64,000 nt of DNA from Branchinecta lynchi (GCA_023053575.1 JAKZAP010000017.1:3231501-3295500); one strand, 5' to 3'. Counted from the first letter of the stretch, positions 45,640-55,636 are shown. The notes: generated by a model not told the origin, from the letters alone. A program made the numbers and translations.

Positions 45640-46330
45640 TTTACAAACGGCGGATCCGGTAGCGGTTCCGCGTGCGCCGTGGTAGGTAGAGAAGAAATCT
45701 CAGATATCTGAAGTATGTCGAGCGTATGCGTCGAGGGTCCTTTCTTCTAAGGTGCGCAAAAGGCAGTATATAACTTCCCAAGCGCAGGTCTGCTATACGT
45801 CGAACGGTTCGGCACAACTGTGCAGTAACCAAATCTGATTCCTTTAGCGGCTGATTTGACTGCTTCCTCGCCAATCTCTCGCATAGTTTGGGCAATTGTC
45901 ACCCCAAGCCATCGAATTTTTTCCTCGGTTACGAGAACATTGCCTCCAACATTCAGAGAGGGTTTCCGAGGAGTAGCAGGAGCGTTGAAACAGACGTACT
46001 GACATTTACTAGCGTTGACTGATAGGCCAATCTCGCCAAGGGATTGGTTCAGGCTAGCAACGTTTGTTTCAAGGGCCTTCCTGGATCGGCTGATAAGGAG
46101 GACGTCGTCGGCGTAGGCCAGGTAGCTAACATCGACGCCACGGAAGGTAAAAGTTGCCGTACGCTTTTTTTGGGCATTGAGCAATCGCACATTTAAAAAT
46201 CTGTGGCGATAGGACCCTGCCCTGTGGAACTCCCTCTTTCAATGTAATAGGGTGACTCAGCCTGTCTTTCCATTTGACTACCAGCTTGCATTTGGAGCAT
46301 CGAGAGTTAAAGCGCTTCAGAAAAGGCCAA
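45640..46330 (-). pseudogene. LINE reverse-transcriptase relic with YADD, frameshifted
   Basis: Minus-strand pieces in different frames give KDRLSHPITLKEGVPQGRVL (motif B, GVPQG..LSP), then VSYLAYADDVLLISRS (motif C, catalytic YADD), KIRWLGVTIAQTM, IRFGYCTVVPNRSTYSRPA, and in a third frame RIRSTYFRYLRFLLYLPRR. At least two frameshifts separate them, so it is dead. It is the only place in the window where both motif B and a YADD box of one LINE are visible. Confidence 0.88.
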
Positions 46331-46519
46331 GATTTATGGCATTACTTGGCCCGCACACAGGTACAAATACAGAGCACCAACCAATTTGTGTCGAACGCCA
46401 TTAGGAGCTAATGGATACTCGGGTGGAAAGAAGGTCTTCGGAGACAAATTGCAACTATACTGTCAGAATTTTTATAAGAGGTAACCCAAGGATGCGCAAT
46501 CTAAGCAGGTAAACCTTGA

Positions 46520-46745
46520 ATTCAAACAACCGATAAAACAGATACGTCAGCTACGACGCTTTGGCAGTATTTCGGCCTTTCTTGACAAGGGTCCTCGTCA
46601 GGCTGTCGAACGCCATCATTGATGGCACGTTCCCTACTTTTGTCCCTGACGCTCGACCGCCTGACGACGACCCTTACCAAGAAAGGCCAAAATATTGCTG
46701 CCAAAGCATCGTAGCTGACGTATCCGTTTTATTCATTGTTTGAAT
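46520..46745. mobile_element. Family D foldback element
   Basis: The left arm starts ATTCAAACAACCGATAAAAC, and the right arm ends with its counterpart TTTATTCATTGTTTGAAT. Both arms contain GATACGTCAGCTACGA or its complement and the CTTGACAAGGGTCCTCGTC core. The arms are about 85-90 bases, with a loop of about 45. Confidence 0.82.
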
Positions 46746-46859
46746 ATATGTTTCCCAGTCAGTCTGTCATTTAGATAACACTTGAGATTTTTCTCTCATG
46801 ATTTTGTCAACGTTCTGCACAATAAGCATTGCCAGAAAAAGCCGATTAACCGCCGAAAA

Positions 46860-46995
46860 AAAAGCATCTGCTAACTTTTCCTATTTCATGATGACGAAAA
46901 GTAAGTCGGCAGATGTTTTTTTTTCGGCTCTTCTTGTATGCATAACGTTTTACTGCGTAACGTAAAAAATAACAGCTAACATCCTATGTGTTATT
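46860..46995. repeat. Family K-related palindromic fragment
   Basis: AAGCATCTGCTAACTTTTC and its inverted partner AAAAGTAAGTCGGCAGATG flank a short spacer. The following TGCATAACGTTTTACTGCGT and ATAACAGCTAACATCC resemble 25160-25230. Confidence 0.45.
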
Positions 46996-47245
46996 TTCCT
47001 TCCGTCTATTCCCCCTCCCCTCCAGTCGACCTTGCGTCGGTCCGACAGGAACACTGGCTAACAGTTTTCTCCATATTCTGTTAATTCTTCTGCCCAATTT
47101 TTACATAGTTTTATCCCGTCGTTTATTTCTGGGCATATCTTGTAAGTGTATTAGTTAATTTGTTTCGTTTCTGTGTATTTCGTAAATATTTTATTTCTGT
47201 TCTAGCTTTAAGCTATTTGGAAATAATTTGATGATTGACTGATTG
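46995..47245 (+). mobile_element. LINE 3' end, plus copy
   Basis: It shares TCTATTCCCCCTCCCCTCCAG, the AACACTGGC block, ATATCTTGTAAGTGTATTAG and AAGCTATTTGGA with 42882-43115. It ends in a TGATTGATTG run. Confidence 0.7.
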
Positions 47246-47277
47246 ATCGATTTTAAACTTCTGACAGTGTTGGTAAT

Positions 47278-47798
47278 AGTTGCGTTTTTGCAGACACCAC
47301 GGTATCTGATACCACTGTCTAAAGTCATTTTCGCAGTAACCGTGGTATCTGATACCACGGTAGCTGCTACGAGTCGGGGGGGGGGGGGGATTGCCTGCTG
47401 GTCGTACAAAAAAGTACAAAAAACACATAGATCAGAGGGAAAAGCCTATAAAAAATTATTATTTTTGTATGTTTAGGGGGGACGGGGGTTACCCAACTAA
47501 ACCCCCCCCCCCCTGGATACGGCCTTGCCACGGTCCGACCGTGGTATCTGGAAAAGTCATCTCACTTTCATCATCACCAACAACAGAGCTTAGGACTTTG
47601 ACAAATTGATGGGAAAGAAGTTAAGCACTTAGTTGCATATCAGTTTTTCCTTTGGGATGACTTAGAAAGCACAATTTAGGTAATTTTCGTTTTTGCAGAG
47701 CAACCGTGGTATAAAATACGACGGTAACTGCAAAAACGATTAATTGCAGATCCATTTACCGTGGTAACAGATACCATGATATCTGCAAAAACGCAACT
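47278..47798. mobile_element. Family C MITE interrupted by a G-rich element
   Basis: The left end AGTTGCGTTTTTGCAGACAC and right end TCTGCAAAAACGCAACT are inverted. The GGTATCTGATACCAC palindrome recurs. Positions about 47366-47524 are an inserted unit with poly-G and poly-C tracts that matches 58256-58512. Confidence 0.75.
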
Positions 47799-47820
47799 AA
47801 TGTGTCGGGAACACGGGGAG

Positions 47821-47880
47821 GGAGGGGGGGGGGGCAAATGACGACCCCGGTCAAGACCTCGTTTGTGGGGGGGGGGGGGC
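47821..47880. repeat. Poly-G tracts beside exon 4
   Basis: Two runs of 9-11 G on the plus strand lie within 60 bases of the exon 4 donor. On the transcribed strand they read as C-runs shortly after the 5' splice site. Confidence 0.85.
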
Positions 47881-47886
47881 ACCTAC

Positions 47887-48015
47887 CTCGTCAATCTGTT
47901 CATACATCATCTGAACCCGCTCCAGGTTTCTGATCGCCTCTTCCTTGTGTGCTGTGCAGGCAGCACTGATGTTAAACGACCGCTTTTCGATGTCTTCGAC
48001 CATGTTCTTGATGCC
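47887..48015 (-). CDS. Exon 4: short spectrin-like coiled-coil exon
   Basis: This is a 43-codon phase 0-0 exon found by extending the frame between splice sites. The acceptor is TTTTCTTGTCAG and the donor GTAGGT. The peptide runs GIKNMVEDIEKRSFN, then ACTAHKEEAIRNLERVQMM, then YEQIDE. Charged and hydrophobic spacing predicts one long helix. It joins in frame to exon 5 as QIDE|VYHWL, where a Trp again falls near the start of a helix, as in spectrin repeats. The donor lies a few bases from a long poly-C/poly-G tract and low-complexity repeat. Confidence 0.82.
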
Positions 48016-48119
48016 CTGACAAGAAAACCCGCCATTTATACATAATTCAACTCTGTCGAAAACGTATAGCTATACACTATAAAAAGTCTCTTCTACATCG
48101 GCCTTTAGTGGTTGCACAT

Positions 48120-48560
48120 CACCGAATTCGGCGATTTTTATTCCGAATTCCGAGAGTTAAAATCCAAATTCCGGGAGTTAAAATTCGATACAGGATTAGA
48201 ACGCTAGAATGCAAAATACACTGTAAAAAGTTTATCTGTATAAAGATTAAAGTTAACTGCAGTATTTGCTACTCTAATTGATCTTATCTCTATTTGGTAT
48301 TAATCTTATCTGCGTAGAGATAAGGAAATCGGAGTAGCAAATACTGTAGTTAACTTTAATCTTTATACGGAAATTTTTTATACGCTGTACTGCAGACCAG
48401 GATAACTTAATTTGCAGTATTTTGTATTCTAGTGTTTTCATCCTATATCGGACTTTAACTCTCCGAATTCGGATTTTAGCTCTCCAAGTTCGGATTTTAA
48501 CTCTCTGAATTCTTATTTTAATTCTCCAAATTCGGAATAAGAATCCCGAATTCAGTATGA
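48120..48560. repeat. Outer palindrome and 21-bp array around a family J MITE
   Basis: The left arm with CCGAATTCCGAGAGTTAAAA and the right arm with TTTTAACTCTCTGAATTC are inverted. At 48450-48540 a 21-base unit of the form GGATTTTAACTCTCCGAATTC (given here as two halves, GGATTTTAACTC and TCCGAATTC) repeats about four times. The family J element (48227-48389) sits at its centre. Confidence 0.7.
48227..48389. mobile_element. Family J MITE
   Basis: The left arm, TACACTGTAAAAAGTTT followed by AAAGATTAAAGTTAACTGC, and the right arm, ACTGTAGTTAACTTTAATC followed by TACGCTGTA, pair over about 70 bases. A second copy is at 6012-6181. Confidence 0.75.
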
Positions 48561-48812
48561 ATGAATGAGTTTTTATTACGTGATTGAGCCTTACGGCATT
48601 TCATAACTAGCAAAGGAACAAAACTAAACATCTAAAATAAACTAAAAATAACATTATTCTGTACAAACTGTCTATTCAAAAGAAAAACTGTGAATTCGAT
48701 TATCTTATATAAAAAAAGAAGCCACATATTTTTAAACAAATCATAATTCCTAATTCAAACGTTTAGTTTTCCTTATGTATTCCAACACAAAATTTCTAAC
48801 GTCCCTAAATTC

Positions 48813-49778
48813 AACAAGATCAAAGGTTTCGATGGAATCCCAAAAATCCAATATTTGATCTAGGCAATTGGGTCTTGTCTTCGCCAGGTCCAGTCTTCGG
48901 AACATTTTTAATATCAAAATTCAGAAACAGATTACGGCGAAATAGCTAATCATATGTCAAAACCAAGTTCAGATATGGATTCAGCATGTGTGTTTACCCC
49001 TGTAAGTCATATCTATTTTGACGAAAACTTCCTGCCATACTTCTGCCAATTTTCTGATTTCGACTGAATTCCGGTACTACTTGTCCGGTGAAAAAAGAAA
49101 GCTAAGAAATGAATTCAGCGTATCTTCTTTCCCCAATATCGAACATCTAATCAACTTCAAATAAAAATTTAACTTCTAAAAAATTTTCTGGTTTCATCCG
49201 GTTTCCGGGCGAACTACATTTCCGGTTAAAAAATGATTGTCGTATACGGCATTCAGCATCACTTCTTACCCCTAAATCTGGTTTCTAATCAACTACAAAT
49301 AAAACCTTTACTTTTAACAAATCTTCCGGTTTTGGCCGGATTCCAGACGGACTACTTGACCGGGTAGAAAGTGATTTTCACAAAGAGTGTTCAGCAAGCC
49401 TTCTTACCCCTAAATCGAACATCTAATCAACATTAATTAAAAATTTTACTTTTAAAAAATTTTCCGTTTTTTTCCAGATTTCGGACGAACTATTTGTCCG
49501 GCGAGAAAGTGGTTTTCATCGTCGTGTTCAGCATGTCTTCTTACCCCACAGTCGACTATCACATTAGCAGTTTCAAAATATTGTGTTTGCCCCTTAATTT
49601 GAACCCCCTCCCCCACCCCTAAATGTACCTGTCCGATGACCCAAAGAATCCTCACACCAAGTTTCATTAAAATATCTCATTCCCTTCGAGAGCTACCGTG
49701 CTTACAGACGGACGGACAGACGGACAACTTTTGCGATGTCATAGGCATCCCTCCACTTATGTTTTGGGATTCCAAAAA
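48813..49778 (+). repeat. Family B repeat, copy 6
   Basis: It starts AACAAGATCAAAGGTTTCG and ends GTTTTGGGATTCCAAAAACC, so one base of the GGGATCCC motif is changed at both ends. Internal units and the CAGACGGACGGACAGACGG run are present. Confidence 0.78.
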
Positions 49779-50157
49779 CCAAATCAAGATGAAATGGAAA
49801 AGGGACATCGACACTATATTAAGGTAAATATTAAGTCTAAACGTTCACGAACAAAAATAGGGCACACAAAAAGAAAATGGGAGCATTTTTAATTTTCACC
49901 ACAAATGCACAACTCCGTGTCCTTTTTGTTTAATCTGTTAAATAAAAATTCTTTCATTTTTGAACTGTTTTATTATACTATTAGCGGGTTGGAATTTAAC
50001 TGAAAAGACAGGTTATTTTTGCAACTGATATCTGAGTACACTGAAACTTTTTTACCCATCTAAGGGATTTTGCGTTTTTTCATCCGTGGTTTTTTCACAC
50101 GGTTGCTCTGCAAAAACGACTATTGCTGAAATTGCACTTTTCAAATCCATCCCAAAA

Positions 50158-51764
50158 AACAAGAACAAAGGTTTCGATGGGATCCCAAAAACCCAATATC
50201 TGATCCAGACAACTGGGTCTTGTCTTCGCCAGATCCAGTCTTTACTCCTTGAACATTTTTACCATTAAAATTCAGAAACAGATTAAGGCCAAATAGCTGA
50301 GAAAACCAAGTTCAGATATGGATTCAGCATGTGTGTTTACCCCTATAAGTCATATCTGTTTTGACGAAAACTTCCTGCCACTTCTGCCAATATCCCGGTT
50401 TAGACCGAACTCCGGAACTACTTGTCCGGCGAAAAAAGAAAGCTCAAAAGCGAACTCAGGGCATCTTCTTTCCCCAATAATGAGCATCTAATCAACTTCA
50501 AATAAAAACTTAACTTATAACAAATTTTCTGACTCCAGCCAGATTCCGGTCGAACTATATATCCGGGTAAAAAACGATTGTCACACACGGACACAGCATC
50601 TCTTCTTACCCCTAAATCGGATTTCTAATCAACTACAAATAAAACTTTAACTTCTAACAATTTTCCGGTTTTGGCCGGATTCCGGGCGAACTACATGTCC
50701 GGATAGAACCCTATAAGTCATATCTGTTTTGACGAAAACTTCCTGCCACTTCTGCCAATTTCCTGGTTTAGACCGAACTACTTGTCCGGAGAAAAAAGAA
50801 AGCTCAAAAACGAACTCAGGGCATCTTCTTTCCCCAATAATGAACATCTAATCAACTTAAAATAAAAACTTAACTTATAACAAATCTTCCGACTCCAGCC
50901 GGATTCCGGTCGAACTATATATCCGGGTAAAAAATGATTGTCACACACGGACACAGCATCTCTTCTTACCCCTAAATCGGATATCTAATCAACTACAAAT
51001 AAAACTTTAACTTCTAACAATTTTCCGGTTTTGGCCGGATTCCGGGCGAACTACGTGTCCAGATAGAAAATTATTTTTACATAATTTTTCAGCATGTCTT
51101 CTTGCCCTAAATCGAACATTTGATCAACTCCAAATAAAACTTTTAATTTTAACAAACTTTCCGGTTTGGTTTTTTTTTTTTTCAAACAATGTTTACAACG
51201 GATACGTCAGCTATGATTTTTCATCAGCGATATTTCGGCCCTTCTTGGCAAGGGTCCTCGTTAGGCTGTCAATCTTCTTGTTCAACTTCGGGGAAGGAAA
51301 CAAACCTGCAATCTGCAAATATCGCTGATGAAAAATCATAGCTGACGTATCCGTTGTAAACATTGTTTGAAAAAAAAAAAAATGTTTCAAAGTCAGCTTG
51401 GGCTCAAAGAATATTTTTCCGGTTTGGGCCGGATTCCGGGCGAACTACGTGTCCGTCGAGAAAATGGTTTTCACCATCCTGTTCAGCATGTCTTCTTACC
51501 CCATAATCGACTATCGCATTAGCTGTTTCAAAATATTTTGTTTGCCCCTTAATTTGAACCACCTCCCCCACCCCTAAATCTAGGCCTACAAAGCCCATCT
51601 ACGAGCTTGACTAGTCCGATGACCAAACGAATGCTCACACCAAGTTTCATCAAAATATCTCATTCCTTCGCGAGTTATCGTGCTTACAGACGGACGGACG
51701 GACAGACGGACAACTTTTGCGATGTCATAGGTATCCCTCCACTTACGTTTTGGGATCCCAAAAA
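50158..51764 (+). repeat. Family B repeat, copy 7, enlarged
   Basis: It has normal ends (AACAAGAACAAAGGTTTCG; TTTTGGGATCCCAAAAACTG) but is about 1.6 kb. A block of about 365 bases is tandemly duplicated (50340-50708 and 50709-51072), and a family D foldback (51181-51371) is inserted. Confidence 0.8.
51181..51371. mobile_element. Family D foldback inserted in a family B repeat
   Basis: The arms TTCAAACAATGTTTACAACG and CGTTGTAAACATTGTTTGAA are exact inverted repeats, continuing with GATACGTCAGCTATGA. The total stem is about 50 bases. It is flanked by T and A runs. Confidence 0.85.
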
Positions 51765-51850
51765 CTGCTACCCAGTTACATCACTAATTGCGAAACTTCT
51801 TTCTCACCAATTTGACAAAATCTGATGAAAGTGAGAGGATTTTTCAGACT

Positions 51851-52117
51851 ATTCAAATAATGTTTACAACGGATACGTCAGCTATGATTCTTCATCAGCG
51901 ATATTTTGGCCCTTCTTGGCAAGTAGTAGTAGTAGTAGAGGGTCCTCGTCAGGCTGTCAATCCTCTGGTTCAACTTCGGGGAAGGAAACAAACCTGTAAT
52001 CCTTCCCCGAAGTTGAACCAGAGGATTGACAGCCTGACGAGGACCCTTGTCAAGAAGGCCGAAACATCGCTGATGAAGAATCATAGCTGACGTATCCGTT
52101 GTAAACATTGTTTGAAT
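51851..52117. mobile_element. Family D foldback with near-complete hairpin
   Basis: Almost the whole 267 bases fold on themselves: 51851-51975 pairs with 51998-52117 with few mismatches. The loop is about 15-20 bases around ACAAACCTGTAAT. The only large asymmetry is a TAGTAGTAGTAG insert in the left arm at about 51920-51938, with no partner in the right arm. Confidence 0.9.
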
Positions 52118-52152
52118 AAATGTTTCAAAGTCAGCTTGGGCTCAAATATTTA

Positions 52153-52288
52153 TCTTTTCAGACACCACGATTACCACGGTCGCACCGTGATATCTGAACA
52201 TCAGATACCACGACAATTGGCCAGATGCCACTGTAACTGCAAAAACGACTTTAGACCGTGGTATCAGGGTATCTGCAAAAACGCAACT
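52153..52288. mobile_element. Family C fragment
   Basis: It contains CCGTGATATCTGAACATCAG, GACCGTGGTATCAGGGTA and the right end CTGCAAAAACGCAACT. The left end is lost. Confidence 0.65.
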
Positions 52289-52323
52289 GTCGATTTCCCA
52301 ACCAGCTCATTAAGCCGCGTTAT

Positions 52324-52494
52324 CAAGCATGCCTAGCCAAGCACAGATGCCTAGGCACGTGCTCAAACGTAGCCAGGCACGTGTTCTAGAGCTTGGAACT
52401 ACGTGCCCGGTCCGAAATTTGTGCCTTGGCGTTGGTGTGAACGGTGATGCTAGGCACGTGCCTAGACATCAGTGCTTGGCTAGGTATGCTTGTG
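52324..52494. repeat. Palindromic element built on CACGTG
   Basis: The left end CAAGCATGCCTAGCCAAGC and right end GCTTGGCTAGGTATGCTTG are inverted. A perfect 16-base palindrome, CTAGGCACGTGCCTAG, lies at 52450-52465, and GGCACGTG occurs three times in total. CACGTG is an E-box core, but no nearby gene start supports regulation. Confidence 0.75.
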
Positions 52495-52554
52495 AACGGG
52501 GCATTATATAGATGGATAGATTAGTGTATTTCAAAAGCCCACGGGCATTTAACA

Positions 52555-52790
52555 TTTGTTGGGGGTGGGTTGGTATCGCTTCCCCGTATCCTGAAATCTA
52601 CAAACCCCAAATGTATCGTAGAGGTTTTTAAATATGTGGTTAAAGGATTCAGTCTCAGGAATGAAAGTTTAGGTTAGATTAAGTAGAAGTGTATTCCAGA
52701 GGTGTAACTGTTTATTTGTAAAGTGAAAAGTGTATAAAATCTTGTATGGCCTTTCGGCTAAATAAACAAGCGTTATTATTATACACAAAA
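52555..52790 (+). mobile_element. LINE 3' end, short tail
   Basis: The plus-strand coding end LKSTNPKCIVEVFKYVVKG matches MKSTNRQVIRSVCKYF at 14620-14690. It is followed by a UTR with TGTATGGCCTTTCGGCTAA and a GTTATTATTAT end. Confidence 0.6.
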
Positions 52791-52804
52791 AAAAACAAAA
52801 ACAA

Positions 52805-53125
52805 AAATATAGCTTAAACAATCAGACTCCTTCTTAACTCTAAAGATTTATCTATGTACACGCCCACTCGAGTAATAACGGTAGGGTTATGCTCAAAATT
52901 TCAGGAAGTGATAAAATCACACCCTCTTGATAAATTTTCCTTAAATCAGAAAGTTTCGGGCATCTACGGAGGAAATGGTCCAAATTTTCTTACTCCTTCT
53001 CACAAAGTGGGCAAGCATACCTCCCATCAGGAACCACACTACCTCTCTCAAAAACCTTCTGCCTGCTCTGAATTGGAAGACAGTTTGCCCTTAGTTGGAT
53101 CCAACGACATAAAACTTTCCCGCCT
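52805..53125 (-). pseudogene. LINE ORF end with zinc knuckle, stop codon inside
   Basis: On the minus strand, KVLCRWIQLRANCLPIQSR, RYACPLCEKE, a TAA stop, then ENLDHFLRRCPKLSDLRKIY. C..C(x)7H(x)4C is the zinc-knuckle motif at the end of several LINE ORFs. A nonsense codon splits the motif, so it is a relic. Plus-strand open frames over this stretch are shadows. Confidence 0.7.
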
Positions 53126-53212
53126 GTCGAAGCGGATTAGCACCGGCTTATTTTTCGGCAATGGCTTACTTTGTTTTTTGGTAAATATTTCAAGCAAAAC
53201 GGCAGGGGCGCC

Positions 53213-53500
53213 ACGTATGGGGGGAAGAGGGGGGACATCCCCTCCCCCCCAAAAAAAATGTTGTCCGTCTATCGGTAAAAAAAATAAAATAGCAGCAACT
53301 CTTCGTAAAAGTCTCGGAAACACTCGATTTTACTTAAAAACAGTCGGGTTTTTTTTAAATCGGTCGACTTTTCGTCGAAACAGTCTTTTTTTTCTGCAAA
53401 AACAGTAGGTTAAAAATGACCTGCCAGTCGGAAAATCCCGACCGCCCCCCCCCCCCCCCACAAAAAAAAAAAACATTTTGGCTAGTAACGCCATCGCATA
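53213..53500. mobile_element. hAT-like small element
   Basis: It starts CAGGGGCGCCACGTATGGGG and ends TTTTGGCTAGTAACGCCATCG, only roughly inverted. Inside are several AACAGTCGG and ACTCGATTTTAC words and a C13 tract. It resembles 13830-14029. Confidence 0.5.
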
Positions 53501-53693
53501 GAGGGACAGGCGTATAGAGGTACAACAAATCAGAAAGATTTTCATTCTATGAAATCCACTATCTGTGGACAGCAGACAAACGGAGTAACGCATTTCTATC
53601 AGGTTTTCAAACCTACTTAAGTGAATACGTGATCTGAAACTAGGCTGTCGGGTCTTAGCTCTTTTCTGCTGAGCTTTAAAGCAAAAGGCGTAT

Positions 53694-54099
53694 TCTCGCC
53701 GTTCCCCGAGGACTTCTCGGGGAATCAAAGGGAACGGCGAGAATAGAGGGAGTTACACCACATGGCTCCGCGTACAGAAACAGCGAGAACACGGAGAATG
53801 CTTCCAAAATGGATTTTGTTCAAAAAAAAAAATATGCAATTGACGGTATTAGTCTGGATCCACTTTATTTTTGGTTTTGTTTATTCTGAGAGTTTTTAAT
53901 TAATTTTACATTGCACCAACACCAGCAAAAACTTATTCCCCTCCGAAACTGAAAGGGATTCCTTTTTGATGATGGTGATGATAATCGGAGAATTCCCCTT
54001 CCGTGGGGAATCGCGAGAATACGAGGAAGTGAGTCCCCGCGACAAACAAAAATGCGGGAACTCCTCAAGTGAAGTCTTCGGGGAACGGCGAAAATATGA
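53694..54099 (-). mobile_element. Family F MITE, inverted copy
   Basis: The ends GGCGTATTCTCGCCGTTCCCC and GGGGAACGGCGAAAATATG (first written in part) enclose the interior in opposite order to 20731-21149, including CATTGCACCAACACCAGC. Confidence 0.75.
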
Positions 54100-54245
54100 C
54101 CACCAAGTTATAATTAGTAACGATGGTTACGATTCTTGTTATTATTTTCGCTCCAAAGGCCGCCGATTTAAGAAAATTAGCTCTCCCTTTTACTATTTTC
54201 GTTCCATGGTCGTTACAATTTACGTACGATGGTCGGTAGCATAAG

Positions 54246-54440
54246 CCGCATTCTCGCCGATCCCCGACGACTCAACTTGAGGAGTCCTCGCGTTTTTGTT
54301 TGTCCCGGAGACTCGTTCCCCGTATTCTCGCCAGTCTGGGTAATGTTCCGATTATCATCACCATCGTCAAAGGACTCCCTTTCAGATTCAGAGGGCAATG
54401 AATTTTTGCTGGTGTTGGTGCAATGTAAAATAAATTAACG
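54246..54440 (+). mobile_element. Family F fragment, left part
   Basis: GCATTCTCGCCGATCCCCGA, TTTTTGTTTGTCCCGG and TTGCTGGTGTTGGTGCAATG are present. The right half is absent. Confidence 0.65.
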
Positions 54441-55499
54441 GTGTGGACACTGCTGGACACTGCTGTGTGGTGTTTCTGTCTCTTTACAGTGTTCACATTA
54501 ATGTTAAAGTTCAATGGGCACATCAAACTACCCCAAACCCACTCTGTAACAACCTAGGAACAATGCTTACCCCCTAGATCAGCAGCTTTTTCAACAGTTT
54601 CCTCTCTGTGATATTTCAAAGTGTAATTTTTGGGGCCAGTACATGCTCATTTTACTAGCTTGGACAAAGATAAGAGTGATGTTTCTTATAATACTTAGTA
54701 GATCTTTATTTTAAGCATAAATCAGCTTGTATAATTCAGATCTGAATAGGTTAATTGTTTTTGAGTGATTTTTGTAGCTATGTTATTTTTTATAAGCTTA
54801 TTGCATATTCTGGTACATTTTATTAAGCAAGTTAATCAAGCTTCACAACACTATTCCACAAAGAAAAACTTTTAATAGGCACTTTAAGCTATGGAACTTC
54901 TGATGTAACACTAGAACAATCAGTTAAACTGCATCTGCGGCTTGACTTTGCTGACATCCCAAATATATCCTTTTCTATCAAGCATTGCTGGGAGTTTTTG
55001 AATTTCCTGCCACGATATCCCAGCTCCTAAGATTTGGATCGACGAAATGCCAGAGAGGTAAAGACAAGGGATAACAAGAAAACGGCCGATTTTCGTAGCG
55101 CCTTCTAAAGGAAGTCGGAAATGTTTATTTGTGAAGCATTTAATAGAAAGTAAAGCATTAGGAGTGTCCATTGTACTTTAATAGTTGTACACAAGACTAG
55201 TAGACAATTGTTCTATACTAGTTCTAAGGACTAATACATGTATAAGTGGCGAACGTAGACACTGGACTAACTAACAAAACGGCTCAAAAGAACCATTCTC
55301 ACGCTCGGGACTCGGGACTAGCAATTCGACCCTGGTCCTCTATCCCCAGATGTTGACCGGAACAGGACACATTAGTCCGTCAAGCTTGGTCCCAAAGTGT
55401 GGCCAATAAAGAAAACACATATTCCAAAGGAAGAAACCTTATCTAAGGGCACTAGAAATTCAAGTAGGCCGTAAACAAAGACAGACTTTACATCGGAAT
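54441..55499. other. Intronic stretch with no assigned feature
   Basis: A minus-strand open frame at 54920-55171 (83 codons; SGISSIQILGAGISW, then KLPAMLDRKGYIWDVSKV) has no splice support in the main gene and no family I recognise. It could be a transposon ORF relic. Nothing else stands out. Confidence 0.3.
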
Positions 55500-55636
55500 A
55501 AACGAAACCAAAAATAAAGATCCAGACTAATTTCGTCAACTTCATGAAGTTAAAAAAAAAAAAAAATTTGGAAGCATTCCGCGTGTTCTCGTTGTTTTCT
55601 GCACGCGGTGGAGTGACTCCCTCTATTCCCGACGAA
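55500..55636 (+). mobile_element. Family F fragment, right part
   Basis: GATCCAGACTAATTTCGTCA, TTGGAAGCATTCCGCGTGTT and GAGTGACTCCCTCTATTC match the right half of 56374-56792. It is cut off before the terminal repeat. Confidence 0.6.

Noticed and set aside
51857..52117. Hairpin at 51.9 kb as a microRNA gene
   Set aside because: The stem is far longer than a pre-microRNA and the unit belongs to a repeated foldback family.
52450..52465. CACGTG palindrome as promoter element of the muscle gene
   Set aside because: It lies deep in an intron within a palindromic repeat, with no start site evidence.
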